Below are positions 15,479 through 24,377 of a stretch of 63,376 nucleotides of DNA, one piece after another (within the stretch, counting starts at the first letter, position 1; each line of letters starts with the position of its first letter). Source of the DNA: NIOZ-UU35 sp964344175 (GTDB lineage Bacteria > Chloroflexota > Anaerolineae > Anaerolineales > UBA11858). Both the position numbers and the translations under genes were made by a program. The notes under the pieces were generated by a model. It was not told the origin of the DNA, ran no database searches, and worked only from the letters and a program-made list of their open reading frames with translations. The stretch lies in contig CAYFMI010000011.1 in the NCBI GenBank assembly GCA_964344175.1, positions 1 through 63,376 on the forward strand, written 5' to 3'.

Positions 15479-15494
15479 ACCATTTTGTAAAGAT

Positions 15495-15535
15495 AATCAA
15501 AATCCGGGTTTCGTACTGAAACCCGGATTTTGATT
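15495..15535. terminator. Bidirectional intrinsic terminator
   Basis: Perfect 18-bp stem (15495-15512 with 15518-15535) and 5-nt loop between the convergent YtxH-like and nnr genes. A/T tracts at the stem base serve both strands. Confidence 0.8.
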
Positions 15536-15551
15536 CTGTTATTGTTCAAGC

Positions 15552-17174
15552 TCACGCAAATTGGGTTAAGACATCCGGCAAAGCGCCGATCATATCTCCG
15601 GCTACGACTGTGGCCGTACTCCCTAACATATCGGCGGCTAGCAACCCGCACTGAGCATGAATCCAGGCTCCGGCAGTCGCGGCTTCGAACGCATCTACAC
15701 CCTGGGCGCGCAAGCCCACGATCAGCCCGGCCAGCACATCCCCCGAACCGGCGCGCGCTAAAGCGGGCGAGGCTACGGGGATCACCATCGTGCGCCCGTC
15801 GGGAGCTGCGATGACGGTAAACGCGCCTTTTAATACTACAACGTGTCCCCACTCTGCGGCATAGCGCTCGGCGATGCCAACACGGTCGGTCTGGATTTCG
15901 CTAATATCCAGACCGGTGAGCACAGCCATCTCCCCAGGATGTGGGGTAAGGATTGAAAGCCCTGGCAATTTACCCGGCCAGCCTGGAATATCTGCGAGTA
16001 ATTTTAGCCCATCGGCATCGATTACCGTTGCAGGCAAGGAGCCTTCCGCCTCGGCTTTGGTCTCCGAAACGGTTTTTACAAATCCAATGCTATTACCCTT
16101 CTTGTTGAGGTCTTCACCAAGGAGTCGTTCGAGGAAATCCGCGGTAGTACCTTCAACCCCTAACCCAGGGCCGATTAAAATTGCCGAAACACGTTCAAGG
16201 TTTTCTTTCACAACACCGGTAGCACCGGCAGCGATGAAGCCTTTCTCATGAGGCAATAACAGCCAGGTCACTTCAGGCAATTTGCCTGCCAATGCCGTAT
16301 GCAACGGCCCTGGCGCGCCCAGCGTGACCAAGCCGGCTCCAATGCGATAGGCGGCCTCCCCGGCCAACGCCGCCGCTCCGGTATAACTCAGCGACCCCGC
16401 CACGATTAAAGCAGTGCCAAAGGTGCCTTTGTGGGCATCCAAAGGGCGGTCTGGCAAAACGCTGGCAACCCAATTGGCTCCGGCTACCTGGCGCTGAACG
16501 GCATGATACGATTTCAAGCCCTCCGGTAAACCGATCTCTACGAGTTGCAGGCCGCCTAACAACTCATAGGCCGGGAAACGCAATAAACCGCGCTTGATGG
16601 CCGCCATTGTCACGGTGAGATCGGCGGGAATACATTCTGGAGCAGCTTCACCGCTGTCGCAGTCTACGCCTGAGGGACAATCCACCGCGACCACAAAGGG
16701 AGGCTCGCTCATCTTTGTTAATGTCTTCTGCACATAACTGAGTACACCAACTACATCCCCTTTGAGAGGCAGCATAATCCCGGTGCCGAGAATGCCATCG
16801 AGAAGTACCGGATGATGTTTGAGGGCGGCGCGCAGGTTCTTGAATTTCTCATCATTCTTGAATTCCAGAATAGTTCCCCCTGCCTGACGAACGCGCGCCA
16901 TTAAGGGGTCTTCTTTGAGGCGCGGGCGCACAATGTAGGCGGCCACTTCCCAACCCCACTCCAACAGATAGCTCAAAGCTACCAGGGTATCACCACCATT
17001 ATTGCCCGAACCCACCAATCCCAGGACGCGTTTCGAACCTATGTCCGCAAAGGTTTCATGAACGACCTCAGCCAGGCCGCGCCCGGCTTGCTCCATCATT
17101 TCGGGGTAGGTGTGCCCGCTGGCGTGGGCTTCTTTTTCGATGGCGATCATTTCTGCAACCGTAACAAATTTCAT
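15552..17174 (-). CDS. nnr: Bifunctional NAD(P)HX epimerase/dehydratase
   Basis: 540-residue metabolite-repair enzyme. The N-terminal YjeF-N (NnrE) domain (about 1-215) epimerises R- and S-NAD(P)HX; visible are MEQAGRGLAEVV, VGSGNNGGDTLVA and AVDCPSGVDCDSGEA. The C-terminal ribokinase-like NnrD domain (about 225-540) dehydrates S-NAD(P)HX using ADP; visible are HKGTFGTALIVAGS, LTPHPGEMAVLTG, VVLKGAFTVIA and ARAGSGDVLAG. The start is set at 17174, where GGAG lies 8 nt upstream on the minus strand; the in-frame extension to 17231 has no ribosome site. One stretch (about 375-410) is longer than usual. Confidence 0.92.
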   Translation of the reverse strand: MKFVTVAEMIAIEKEAHASGHTYPEMMEQAGRGLAEVVHETFADIGSKRVLGLVGSGNNGGDTLVALSYLLEWGWEVAAYIVRPRLKEDPLMARVRQAGGTILEFKNDEKFKNLRAALKHHPVLLDGILGTGIMLPLKGDVVGVLSYVQKTLTKMSEPPFVVAVDCPSGVDCDSGEAAPECIPADLTVTMAAIKRGLLRFPAYELLGGLQLVEIGLPEGLKSYHAVQRQVAGANWVASVLPDRPLDAHKGTFGTALIVAGSLSYTGAAALAGEAAYRIGAGLVTLGAPGPLHTALAGKLPEVTWLLLPHEKGFIAAGATGVVKENLERVSAILIGPGLGVEGTTADFLERLLGEDLNKKGNSIGFVKTVSETKAEAEGSLPATVIDADGLKLLADIPGWPGKLPGLSILTPHPGEMAVLTGLDISEIQTDRVGIAERYAAEWGHVVVLKGAFTVIAAPDGRTMVIPVASPALARAGSGDVLAGLIVGLRAQGVDAFEAATAGAWIHAQCGLLAADMLGSTATVVAGDMIGALPDVLTQFA

Positions 17175-17241
17175 ATGAACACTCCAAAAATTTCCAAACC
17201 TGAAACGTAAGACGTGAAGTTTGCGCTTCACAATTTACCTT

Positions 17242-19053
17242 TTATGCATCCTTCTTCACCCAATCTAAATTTAATGCTTGCAACTTTTGTGCAGTCGGCA
17301 TCCCGCTTTTCTGATCCCAGCCGCGGGCCTGATAGTAGGCTGACAGCATTTCTTCCAGGGGAATTTCAAAATCAGCCGCACCGCCGTCGGCGTAAGGCTC
17401 TCGCAAAGGACGCGGTAAAACATCCATTGCACCGACCAGCCCCAGGCGGCGGTTGATGATCCGCTTCAGGTTCCAGGCACGCTCCCCGACTCGCAATAAT
17501 TCTTCAAGCGAATAATCCATGCCCGTGCCAGCATTGACCAGATTCAAGACAACCTCCGGAGGAACATTGGCAAAAAAGCACATCACCAAAGCGTTGAAGA
17601 GTGTGCGCCAATTTTGATGGATGGCAACATTGGCTGCTTTCTCAGCCCCGGCCTGGCGCTCGAAATATTCCATCCCCAGGCTGGATTCGGTCTGACCAAA
17701 CAGGTCGGCCAAGAAATAATCGGACTGATTGTGGCAGGCGCCGCGCGGCGAAGTGGCGTAAACCAGGGCCATTCCCGAAGCGGCGCGCGGGTCGTGATAG
17801 GCGACCTCCAAACCGTTAACCTGAACAGCGTGTGCCTCGGCATCGAAGGCCTGCCCCAGGGCGCGGGCGCCTTTCGCTAACAGCCGCCCAAAGCCCTGCC
17901 GCCAGACTGTCTGATGCACCAGTTCTTCTACCACGGCGGTATCGCCCCAGCGCAGTTTCAGCCCCCCCGTGTCATTCTCGGAAACCACCCCATCTTCAAA
18001 TAATTTAAAGGCCAACCCCAGTGTGTTGCTCAGGCTGATCGTATCCACCCCATAGCGGTCGCACAACTCGCCCATACGGGTGATGAACGGTAAATCATCG
18101 ATCATCAAATTGGGGCCAAAACCAACCACCGTTTCGTACTCGGGGCCTTTGCGCCTGCCTTCTCCTAAATCAACCACACGCCCGCAGGCAATCACGCAGG
18201 CATGACAGGCGCTGACGCCGGTTAGAATGGTCTCAGCCATTGTGGCCCCCGACACTTTATCGGCACTGTCGAAAACCCCGGCGCTGAAATATTTTTTGGG
18301 CATCTCGCCCAGGTAATCGGCATAATCGGCCACTGCCGCCGTACCCAACTCGCGGGCTGCGTTGGTAAAGTTATCCACCCGCAGGGCCTGATTGGCAGCC
18401 GAACGCAGGCTGGCATAAACATCGGATGCCAGGGGGATTTTCCCGCGGCCGCGCACCGCCACTGCCTTTAAATTTTTTGATCCCATGACCGCACCCAAGC
18501 CGGTGCGCCCGGCTACGCGTCCGTGATCGGTGAGGATAAGGGCATAGGGAATTTGGGATTCACCTGCCGGGCCGATCACGGCTACCCGGGGCTTGGGTGA
18601 TGCGCCCAACTCGTGGAGGATCATCTCCTGGGTTTGGGTTGTTTCTGCTCCCCAAAGGTGGGCCGCGTCCCGCACTTCGACCTGCTCATTCTGCACCCAA
18701 AGGTAAACCGGCTTCTCGGCGCGCCCCGTAATCCACAGGCCGTCATAACCAGCCTTGCGGAGTTCCGGCCCCCAAAAGCCACCGCAATTCGATTCGGCCC
18801 ATAGCCCGGTGGCAGGTGATTTCCCGCAAATCACAAAGCGCCCCACCGAAGGCCCGGCTGTCCCGGTTAAGGGGCCTGTCAAAAAAAGCAAAGGCGACTC
18901 AGGAGAAAGAGGGTCAAGATCAAGAGAGAGATCATCGTACAGCAAACGCGGCGCCAGTGCCGCGCCGCCCAAATAATCGCGCTGCCATTGAGCAGGAACG
19001 ATAAAACTACTTATCTTTCGGCTGGTGATGTTGATCGTAAGGAGAGGTTGCAT
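17242..19053 (-). CDS. aor: Aldehyde ferredoxin oxidoreductase family protein
   Basis: 603-residue tungsto-pterin enzyme of the AOR family, expected to oxidise aldehydes to acids with ferredoxin, or run in reverse, in an anaerobic cell. The N-terminal domain has the pterin-binding GGAALAPRLLYDDL and GKSPATGLWAESNCGG, and the typical AGRTGLGAVMGSKNLKA (181-197). The [4Fe-4S] ligands include Cys283, 286 and 290 in SACHACVIACG, with a fourth Cys in VMCFF. It follows a 67-bp gap behind nnr on the same strand, with no clear ribosome site. Substrate cannot be told from sequence; no dedicated ferredoxin or MoaD-like gene is adjacent. Confidence 0.88.
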   Translation of the reverse strand: MQPLLTINITSRKISSFIVPAQWQRDYLGGAALAPRLLYDDLSLDLDPLSPESPLLFLTGPLTGTAGPSVGRFVICGKSPATGLWAESNCGGFWGPELRKAGYDGLWITGRAEKPVYLWVQNEQVEVRDAAHLWGAETTQTQEMILHELGASPKPRVAVIGPAGESQIPYALILTDHGRVAGRTGLGAVMGSKNLKAVAVRGRGKIPLASDVYASLRSAANQALRVDNFTNAARELGTAAVADYADYLGEMPKKYFSAGVFDSADKVSGATMAETILTGVSACHACVIACGRVVDLGEGRRKGPEYETVVGFGPNLMIDDLPFITRMGELCDRYGVDTISLSNTLGLAFKLFEDGVVSENDTGGLKLRWGDTAVVEELVHQTVWRQGFGRLLAKGARALGQAFDAEAHAVQVNGLEVAYHDPRAASGMALVYATSPRGACHNQSDYFLADLFGQTESSLGMEYFERQAGAEKAANVAIHQNWRTLFNALVMCFFANVPPEVVLNLVNAGTGMDYSLEELLRVGERAWNLKRIINRRLGLVGAMDVLPRPLREPYADGGAADFEIPLEEMLSAYYQARGWDQKSGMPTAQKLQALNLDWVKKDA

Positions 19054-19154
19054 GAGGGCTTGAGGGGTTTTGATTGAAGGTTAATGATTGCAGGCAAGTT
19101 TACCAGATTTTATGCAGAGCATATGAGTTTTATCCTTGTCGTAAGGTACAAACG

Positions 19155-19183
19155 TTTTCTACACCGTCAAGCTGCACTATAAT
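19155..19183 (+). promoter_or_regulatory. Promoter of the first ParB/USP gene
   Basis: A perfect TATAAT (19178-19183), 17 bp after a poor -35 TTTTCT (19155-19160), in the 168-bp divergent region with aor. It implies a short untranslated leader of about 30 nt. Confidence 0.4.
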
Positions 19184-19221
19184 AACAATGATCCTATTCT
19201 TTACCTTCAACGAGAAAGTCG

Positions 19222-20961
19222 ATGAACTACGAACAACCATCAAAGTTTCAAATAGCCCTGGATGACTTCAGGCGAGCGCGCCGTTTGGCAGCCACCAATG
19301 AAATATTGCGACGCATCAAGGGGCAGCCTGTAAATTTGTTGCCCTTCGAAGAGATCCGCCAACATATTACGCCCGAGGGCGTGCAAAAACGCGGGTTACA
19401 GCACATCCCAATCGATGCGATTGTTGGAAGTGTAGGCCGTTACGCCGATTTTACCCGCGACTTTTTGCCCCGCAGCCGCTCCTTACAAGAGCGTTGGGCA
19501 CATGTCCGAAGTGTTTTTCAAAACGTCGAAGATATGCCCCCGATTGAGGTTTACCAAATTGGCGAGGTTTACTTTGTCCTTGATGGCAACCATCGCGTCT
19601 CTATCGCCCGTGAGCGCGGGGCGGAGTCAATCCGAGCGTACGTTACCGAGTTGGTCACATCTATCCAAATCCACGCTGAAAGCGATTTAGACAGCCTGAT
19701 ACTGGAGGCCGAACGAGAGGGCTTTTTGGCGCGAACCCGTTTGCATGAAATGCAACCACCTCCTGACCTGCAGATCACATCACCGGGGCGATACCGTATT
19801 ATCGAGCATCAAATCGAGGCTTTGCAAAAACAACTCAGCGAAGATCAGCACAAAGAAATAGTCATTCAAGAAGCGGCCCAGCAGTGGTATCAGCAAGTCT
19901 ACCGGCCCGTTGAGGAGATCATCTCCACGCATAATTTACTGAGAGATTTCCCAGAGCGAACAGCGACCGATCTCTATGTATGGATTTCGCAACACCGAGA
20001 AGACCTTCAAAATAGCCTGGGCTGGGCCATTGATCCTGAGGATGCCGCCATAGATTTAGCCGATCAATTCAGTTCGCGGCCCGAACGTCGGGTGGCCCGA
20101 TGGGGAGAGCGCATTTTAGAAAGCGTCACACCCCCTCCGATAGAGCCAGTACCCAAGCCCGGAGAATGGCGGCAGCAACTTTCCGTTCAACGGCGAGAGC
20201 ATCTTTTCAACCGTATTTTGGTCGCTATTAGCGGCACAACCCAAAGTTGGGATGCGCTAAAACAAGCTACTGTTTTAGCTCAACGAGAAAACGCCAATTT
20301 GTTGGGGTTGCACGTCGTCCCCAACGAGAAAGACATCGAAACTGATAAAACTCATACCGTTGCAGAACAATTCAACCGTATTTGCGAGGCTTCCGGCATC
20401 CCCGGAGAATTTGCCATTGATACCGGTGACATCACGCCTACAATTTGCCAGCGCGCTCGTTGGAGCGACTTGGTTGTAGTCCATCTGGCCCACCCCCCCA
20501 GTCAACACACGCTTAAGCGACTGGCGCCCGGCTTTCACCGCCTTGTGCAGCGCTGCCCCCGCCCGATGCTTGTCGTGCCCGAATTCATCCCAGGTATGGA
20601 TAAGCTACTCCTGGCCTATGATGGCAGCCCCAGGGCGGATGAGGCCCTTTTCGTCGCTGCTTACCTGGCCGGAAAGTGGGATCTGCCCCTGACGGTTTTA
20701 ATTGTTCTCGACGGGGAGACCTTCCCCAAGAAAGCCGCCGCCCGGGCGCGTTGGTACTTGAATTCCCACAAGATTATCGGCGACGTACATTTCCAATTTG
20801 GGGATATTGCCAACCTAATTTTGCACACAGCCGATGAGGGGAAATTCGATCTGATTATCATGGGAGGCTATAGTTATCCCCCCATGCTGGAAGCCTTCAT
20901 TGGAAGTTCCGTCAATCAGGTACTACGATCGGCGAATTGCCCAGTACTCATCTGTCGATAA
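19222..20961 (+). CDS. ParB/sulfiredoxin-like domain fused to tandem universal-stress domains (copy 1)
   Basis: 579-residue three-part protein. Residues about 60-150 contain IPIDAIVGSVGRYADFTRDF and VYQIGEVYFVLDGNHRVSIAR; the DGNHR box (121-125) resembles the nucleotide-binding box of ParB/sulfiredoxin-fold proteins. A middle region (about 215-290) has QWYQQVYRPVEEII and RTATDLYVWISQHRE, reminiscent of DUF4032-type proteins. Two UspA-like domains follow (about 329-450 and 456-579), the last ending MGGYSYPPMLEAF-GSS-PVLICR, the usual ATP-loop layout. There is no signal or membrane segment. A paralog with the same plan is at 26395-28131. No function is known; nucleotide sensing is an inference. 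Confidence 0.7.
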   Translation: MNYEQPSKFQIALDDFRRARRLAATNEILRRIKGQPVNLLPFEEIRQHITPEGVQKRGLQHIPIDAIVGSVGRYADFTRDFLPRSRSLQERWAHVRSVFQNVEDMPPIEVYQIGEVYFVLDGNHRVSIARERGAESIRAYVTELVTSIQIHAESDLDSLILEAEREGFLARTRLHEMQPPPDLQITSPGRYRIIEHQIEALQKQLSEDQHKEIVIQEAAQQWYQQVYRPVEEIISTHNLLRDFPERTATDLYVWISQHREDLQNSLGWAIDPEDAAIDLADQFSSRPERRVARWGERILESVTPPPIEPVPKPGEWRQQLSVQRREHLFNRILVAISGTTQSWDALKQATVLAQRENANLLGLHVVPNEKDIETDKTHTVAEQFNRICEASGIPGEFAIDTGDITPTICQRARWSDLVVVHLAHPPSQHTLKRLAPGFHRLVQRCPRPMLVVPEFIPGMDKLLLAYDGSPRADEALFVAAYLAGKWDLPLTVLIVLDGETFPKKAAARARWYLNSHKIIGDVHFQFGDIANLILHTADEGKFDLIIMGGYSYPPMLEAFIGSSVNQVLRSANCPVLICR

Positions 20962-20971
20962 CGCAAACGGC

Positions 20972-21000
20972 TTGGCCGGTTTAGCAAGTTGGGCTATACT
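20972..21000 (+). promoter_or_regulatory. Promoter placing transcription start at the GT2 ATG
   Basis: TTGGCC (20972-20977), 17-bp spacer, TATACT (20995-21000). The predicted start is 21007, the A of the GT2 ATG, so the mRNA would be leaderless. No ribosome site is seen. Confidence 0.5.
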
Positions 21001-21006
21001 ACCAAC

Positions 21007-21903
21007 ATGGATAAGCACGCACCAGACGTCAGCATCATCCTTCCGGCCTACAACGAATCGACAGGGATTGCAGCAGTAATTCAGCATATTAGCGGTAGTC
21101 TAAGCAGTACTGAATACACTTTCGAGATTTTAGTTATTGACGATGGCTCCGAGGACGATACTGCAATTATAGCCAGAGCAATCGGAGCCGAGGTATTCCA
21201 ACATCCCTATAACATTGGCAATGGGGCAGCCATAAAAACGGGCATTCGCAACGCCCGCGGCAGCATCATTGTCATGCTAGATTCAGATGGTCAACACCCC
21301 CCGGAAGACATTCCCCGGTTATTGGCATATGCTGCCGAATACGATATGGTTGTAGGGGCACGCAGCCGCGCATCAGATACAGATTTTCACCGTGATATCG
21401 CCAACCGAATTTATAACGCGCTGGCAAGTTATATCAGCGGATTTAAAGTTGTGGATCTCACATCCGGGTTTCGAGCCATCCAGGCCGATCTGGCACGAGG
21501 TTTTGTATATTTACTTCCTAACAAATTTTCTTATCCTACCACCATTACCCTGGCTACTCTCCGTTCTGGGCGCAGTGTATGCTATGTCCCCATCGAAGGG
21601 CGGCGGAGACAAGGCAAAAGCAACATCCGCTTGCTGCGCGATGGAGTTCGCTTTTTACTCATCATCCTGCGCATTGCCACCTTTTATTCACCTCTTAAAG
21701 TGTTTATCCCGGCCAGCACCTTGATGTTCCTCACAGGTTTCTTCTACGGGCTTTATAAAGTGCTGTTTCTCAACACCCGTTACGGCCCTACCTCAGCAAT
21801 GTTGATGACGGTATCTGTGGTGATCTTCATGGTGGGGCTGGTATCGGAGCAAGTTGCGCAATTGCGTTTTGAGCATAGCGAATTTTTCAAGAACTCCGAC
21901 TGA
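21007..21903 (+). CDS. GT2 polyprenol-phosphate sugar transferase
   Basis: 298-residue family 2 glycosyltransferase of the dolichol/polyprenol-phosphate mannose synthase type. The GT-A domain has SIILPAYNES, LVIDDGSEDDT and the metal-binding MLDSDGQHPPEDIP, then the acceptor region GARSRASDTDF and DLTSGFRA. Two C-terminal membrane helices lie at about 225-275. It probably loads a sugar onto undecaprenyl phosphate for transfer outside the membrane. An in-frame TTG at 20989 is possible, but the -10 box overlaps it, so ATG 21007 is chosen. First of five tightly spaced genes. Confidence 0.85.
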   Translation: MDKHAPDVSIILPAYNESTGIAAVIQHISGSLSSTEYTFEILVIDDGSEDDTAIIARAIGAEVFQHPYNIGNGAAIKTGIRNARGSIIVMLDSDGQHPPEDIPRLLAYAAEYDMVVGARSRASDTDFHRDIANRIYNALASYISGFKVVDLTSGFRAIQADLARGFVYLLPNKFSYPTTITLATLRSGRSVCYVPIEGRRRQGKSNIRLLRDGVRFLLIILRIATFYSPLKVFIPASTLMFLTGFFYGLYKVLFLNTRYGPTSAMLMTVSVVIFMVGLVSEQVAQLRFEHSEFFKNSD

Positions 21904-21911
21904 GGGGAACA

Positions 21912-22745
21912 GTGAATACCCATCTTCAAACGATCGTTCTTCTTTCAACCGGGCGCACCGGTACGATGTTCTTTGCAAAGATATTCAGAGAACATTTTCC
22001 TGGGGCAAATGCCTATCACGAAGCCGATGAACGCTCCCGACTGGTCAATATCTTAACCAATATCCATTTAGCCGGTTGGGCATCAGAAAATCTCCCGCTA
22101 TGGGCATGGCGCCGCGCCATTCAACCTGCGCTTGAAAGTTGCGAAAAAGATTTCTACATCGACTCCAACAACCATCTCTATGGATTGGTGCCCCGAAACC
22201 CAAAGCTATACCCGAATCTAAAAGTCATCCATATTGTCCGCGACCCTCGCAGTTATGTACGCTCCCACATCAATTGGGCGCGTCACCGTAAACGCAGTTT
22301 TATTGCCAATTACCTGGTTCCATTTTGGCAGCCGAATGCCTTTCTGATGAACGAGATGGATTGGATCTCATGGGCGCGGGCTTCGCAACTTGAGCGATTC
22401 GCCTGGATTTGGGAGTTCAAGAACCGCCTTATTGAATCTGTGGCTGAGACGAAAACACCTTACTTAAGGGTAAAATTTGAAGATTTCTTTGGTAGTCCTG
22501 CCCCAGAACAAGCTTTTGGCCGTCTTCTGGCGTTCATTGGTCTCTCTGAAATCACCGATTTATCCAGCGCATTTACACAACGGGTCAACCCCAATCAAGG
22601 ACGCTCCTTTCCATCCTGGGAATACTGGACCCCGCAGCAGTGTCGTCAAGTACACGCGTTATGCGGCATAAGAATGCAAACCTACGGCTACGGTAACGAG
22701 CCTGCCTGGAAGCAAAGACTGGCACAAGCTCCCGAAAACGCCTGA
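21912..22745 (+). CDS. Sulfotransferase-family protein
   Basis: 277-residue protein with the PAPS-binding phosphosulfate loop LLSTGRTGTMFF (residues 10-21) and the 3'-phosphate motif HIVRDPRSYVRSHINWA, both marks of the sulfotransferase fold. It may sulfate a glycan or lipid sugar made by its neighbours. The GTG start follows GAGGGG at the end of the GT2 gene with a gap of 8 nt. Its acceptor is unknown. PAPS-making genes are not in the window. Confidence 0.78.
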   Translation: MNTHLQTIVLLSTGRTGTMFFAKIFREHFPGANAYHEADERSRLVNILTNIHLAGWASENLPLWAWRRAIQPALESCEKDFYIDSNNHLYGLVPRNPKLYPNLKVIHIVRDPRSYVRSHINWARHRKRSFIANYLVPFWQPNAFLMNEMDWISWARASQLERFAWIWEFKNRLIESVAETKTPYLRVKFEDFFGSPAPEQAFGRLLAFIGLSEITDLSSAFTQRVNPNQGRSFPSWEYWTPQQCRQVHALCGIRMQTYGYGNEPAWKQRLAQAPENA

Positions 22746-22758
22746 ACGCCAACACCCT

Positions 22759-23727
22759 ATGACAACAACAAAAAAACGAAATTTTCTAATTGGGCTGATT
22801 TTCTCCCTGATCGTCATCGGCTATGTACTGAGTTCGCTGGATTGGAGGCAAGTCGCAATCACCTTTAGGGAACTCAATTGGGGGTATTTGATTGCAGCGT
22901 TTGCCGTTTATTTAGTGAACTATATCCTCCGCGCCCTACGTTTCAAAATGTTGTTGCAGTTTGAAAATGTCTCATTCCGAAAACTGCTGGGGATCACCCA
23001 CATCTATGGAATGTACCTGTATCTGATGCCTGCAAAATCGGGTGAGCTTTCCTACCCCATATTGTTGAAAAATCGGCTAAACATTTCATTAGGTTCCAGC
23101 GCAGCTACTTTGGTCACCGCGCGCTACTTCGACTTTGCCACCATCGCGCTATTTCTTCCAGGTGTCATGATCGCTTTTTGGGAACAAATGCCGCATTGGA
23201 TTCGCGTCAGTGCCCTGGCCTTTGGTGGGATATTCGCTCTTGCAAGCGGCGTAGTGGCCTGGTGGCTGCGTAAGCCCCCTAGAACTAGCACACCCGCTTC
23301 AATTTTTGCACGTCATAAAATCATTGACCGCATCATCGCCGGGGCAGAAAGCCTGCGCACACATCTTGGACGTATTCACCAACGAGGAAGATACTGGCAT
23401 CTTTGGTTGGTAACCATTGCCATCTGGCTGTGTGTGCAAACGAATTTTTACCTCATCATTTTGAGCCTGGGATTTTCGTTGAGTATCTTTCAGATCATGG
23501 TAGTATCCATTATCATGGTGCCAATGACACTCCTCCCCTTACAAGGATTCGCCAATCTGGGCACACATGAAATCGGTTGGGTAGCCGCATTTCGAATTTT
23601 TGAGCAACCACAATCAGTCGCGTTAAATATCGCCGTCAGTTCCCATATTATCCTCCTGGCCTTCATTCTGCTGTTGGGAGCCATAGGAAGCCTATTGCTT
23701 GTAAACCAACACACAAAAGAGATATAG
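22759..23727 (+). CDS. Lysylphosphatidylglycerol synthase-like integral membrane protein
   Basis: 322-residue multi-pass membrane protein of the UPF0104/LPG-synthase-transmembrane (AglD/MprF-TM) family, with about 7-8 helices. Family features include the early NYILRALRFKMLL, YLMPAKSGELSYPILLK, and a late LPLQGFANLGTHEIGWVAAF. Members sit in polyprenol-sugar loci and are suspected to flip or use lipid-linked sugars. It lacks the cytosolic catalytic domain of MprF. The next gene starts 5 nt downstream. Confidence 0.8.
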   Translation: MTTTKKRNFLIGLIFSLIVIGYVLSSLDWRQVAITFRELNWGYLIAAFAVYLVNYILRALRFKMLLQFENVSFRKLLGITHIYGMYLYLMPAKSGELSYPILLKNRLNISLGSSAATLVTARYFDFATIALFLPGVMIAFWEQMPHWIRVSALAFGGIFALASGVVAWWLRKPPRTSTPASIFARHKIIDRIIAGAESLRTHLGRIHQRGRYWHLWLVTIAIWLCVQTNFYLIILSLGFSLSIFQIMVVSIIMVPMTLLPLQGFANLGTHEIGWVAAFRIFEQPQSVALNIAVSSHIILLAFILLLGAIGSLLLVNQHTKEI

Positions 23728-23732
23728 CATAA

Positions 23733-24377
23733 ATGTCCAAAGCACCGCGCGGGTTCCGACTCGCCAACACATTCATAGACATCATTCTCAAACCGGTGAG
23801 CTGGTTACTATTTCCCTTCTACCTATTGACTACCGCCAGAAAGATATTCGGCAGGAGTATCTGGCTGTTGAGTAATGAATACCGCAAACGGTCTTTCGGC
23901 CATTGCGGGCGCGGCGTGCGCATCCATGGTCGCTTCCGAATTACTGCACCCAAAAATTTTATTGTTGACGATAACGTCCATATCAATGAGAATGCTTTTT
24001 TGCGCGCCGAGGGAGGTTTGCATATCGGAGCTAATACCCATATTTCACGCAATTTGGTCATCTATACCATGAACCATCAATACGAAGGCGAATATCTTCC
24101 CTACGATGCTCAAAAAGTGCTTAAACCGGTTGAAATTGGCCGCAATGTCTGGATAGGCATGAATGTCACCATCACACCGGGAGTTACCATTGGGGATGGC
24201 GCCATCATTGGCATGGGGACAGTGGTGGCAAAAGATGTTCCCCCTCTGGCTATTGTGGGTTCGGCTCCTCAACAAATCATCAAAACTCGAGATAAAACAC
24301 ACTACCAAACCCTGGACAGCGCCGCAAAATACGGTGGCATGAGCGGTCATCCCTGGGCAGATGCATCCGATGAATAG
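23733..24377 (+). CDS. Left-handed beta-helix acyltransferase
   Basis: 214-residue hexapeptide-repeat O-acetyltransferase (maltose/galactoside acetyltransferase-like). Repeats run from about residue 75 to 175 (VDDNVHINENAFLRAEGG, IGANTHISRN, VWIGMNVTITPGVTIGDG). The catalytic His is likely in YTMNHQYEGE, in the extended loop. The N-terminal helix region (about 1-45) is hydrophobic and may touch the membrane. It probably acetylates the glycan built by this block. Its 3' end overlaps the next gene. Confidence 0.82.
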   Translation: MSKAPRGFRLANTFIDIILKPVSWLLFPFYLLTTARKIFGRSIWLLSNEYRKRSFGHCGRGVRIHGRFRITAPKNFIVDDNVHINENAFLRAEGGLHIGANTHISRNLVIYTMNHQYEGEYLPYDAQKVLKPVEIGRNVWIGMNVTITPGVTIGDGAIIGMGTVVAKDVPPLAIVGSAPQQIIKTRDKTHYQTLDSAAKYGGMSGHPWADASDE

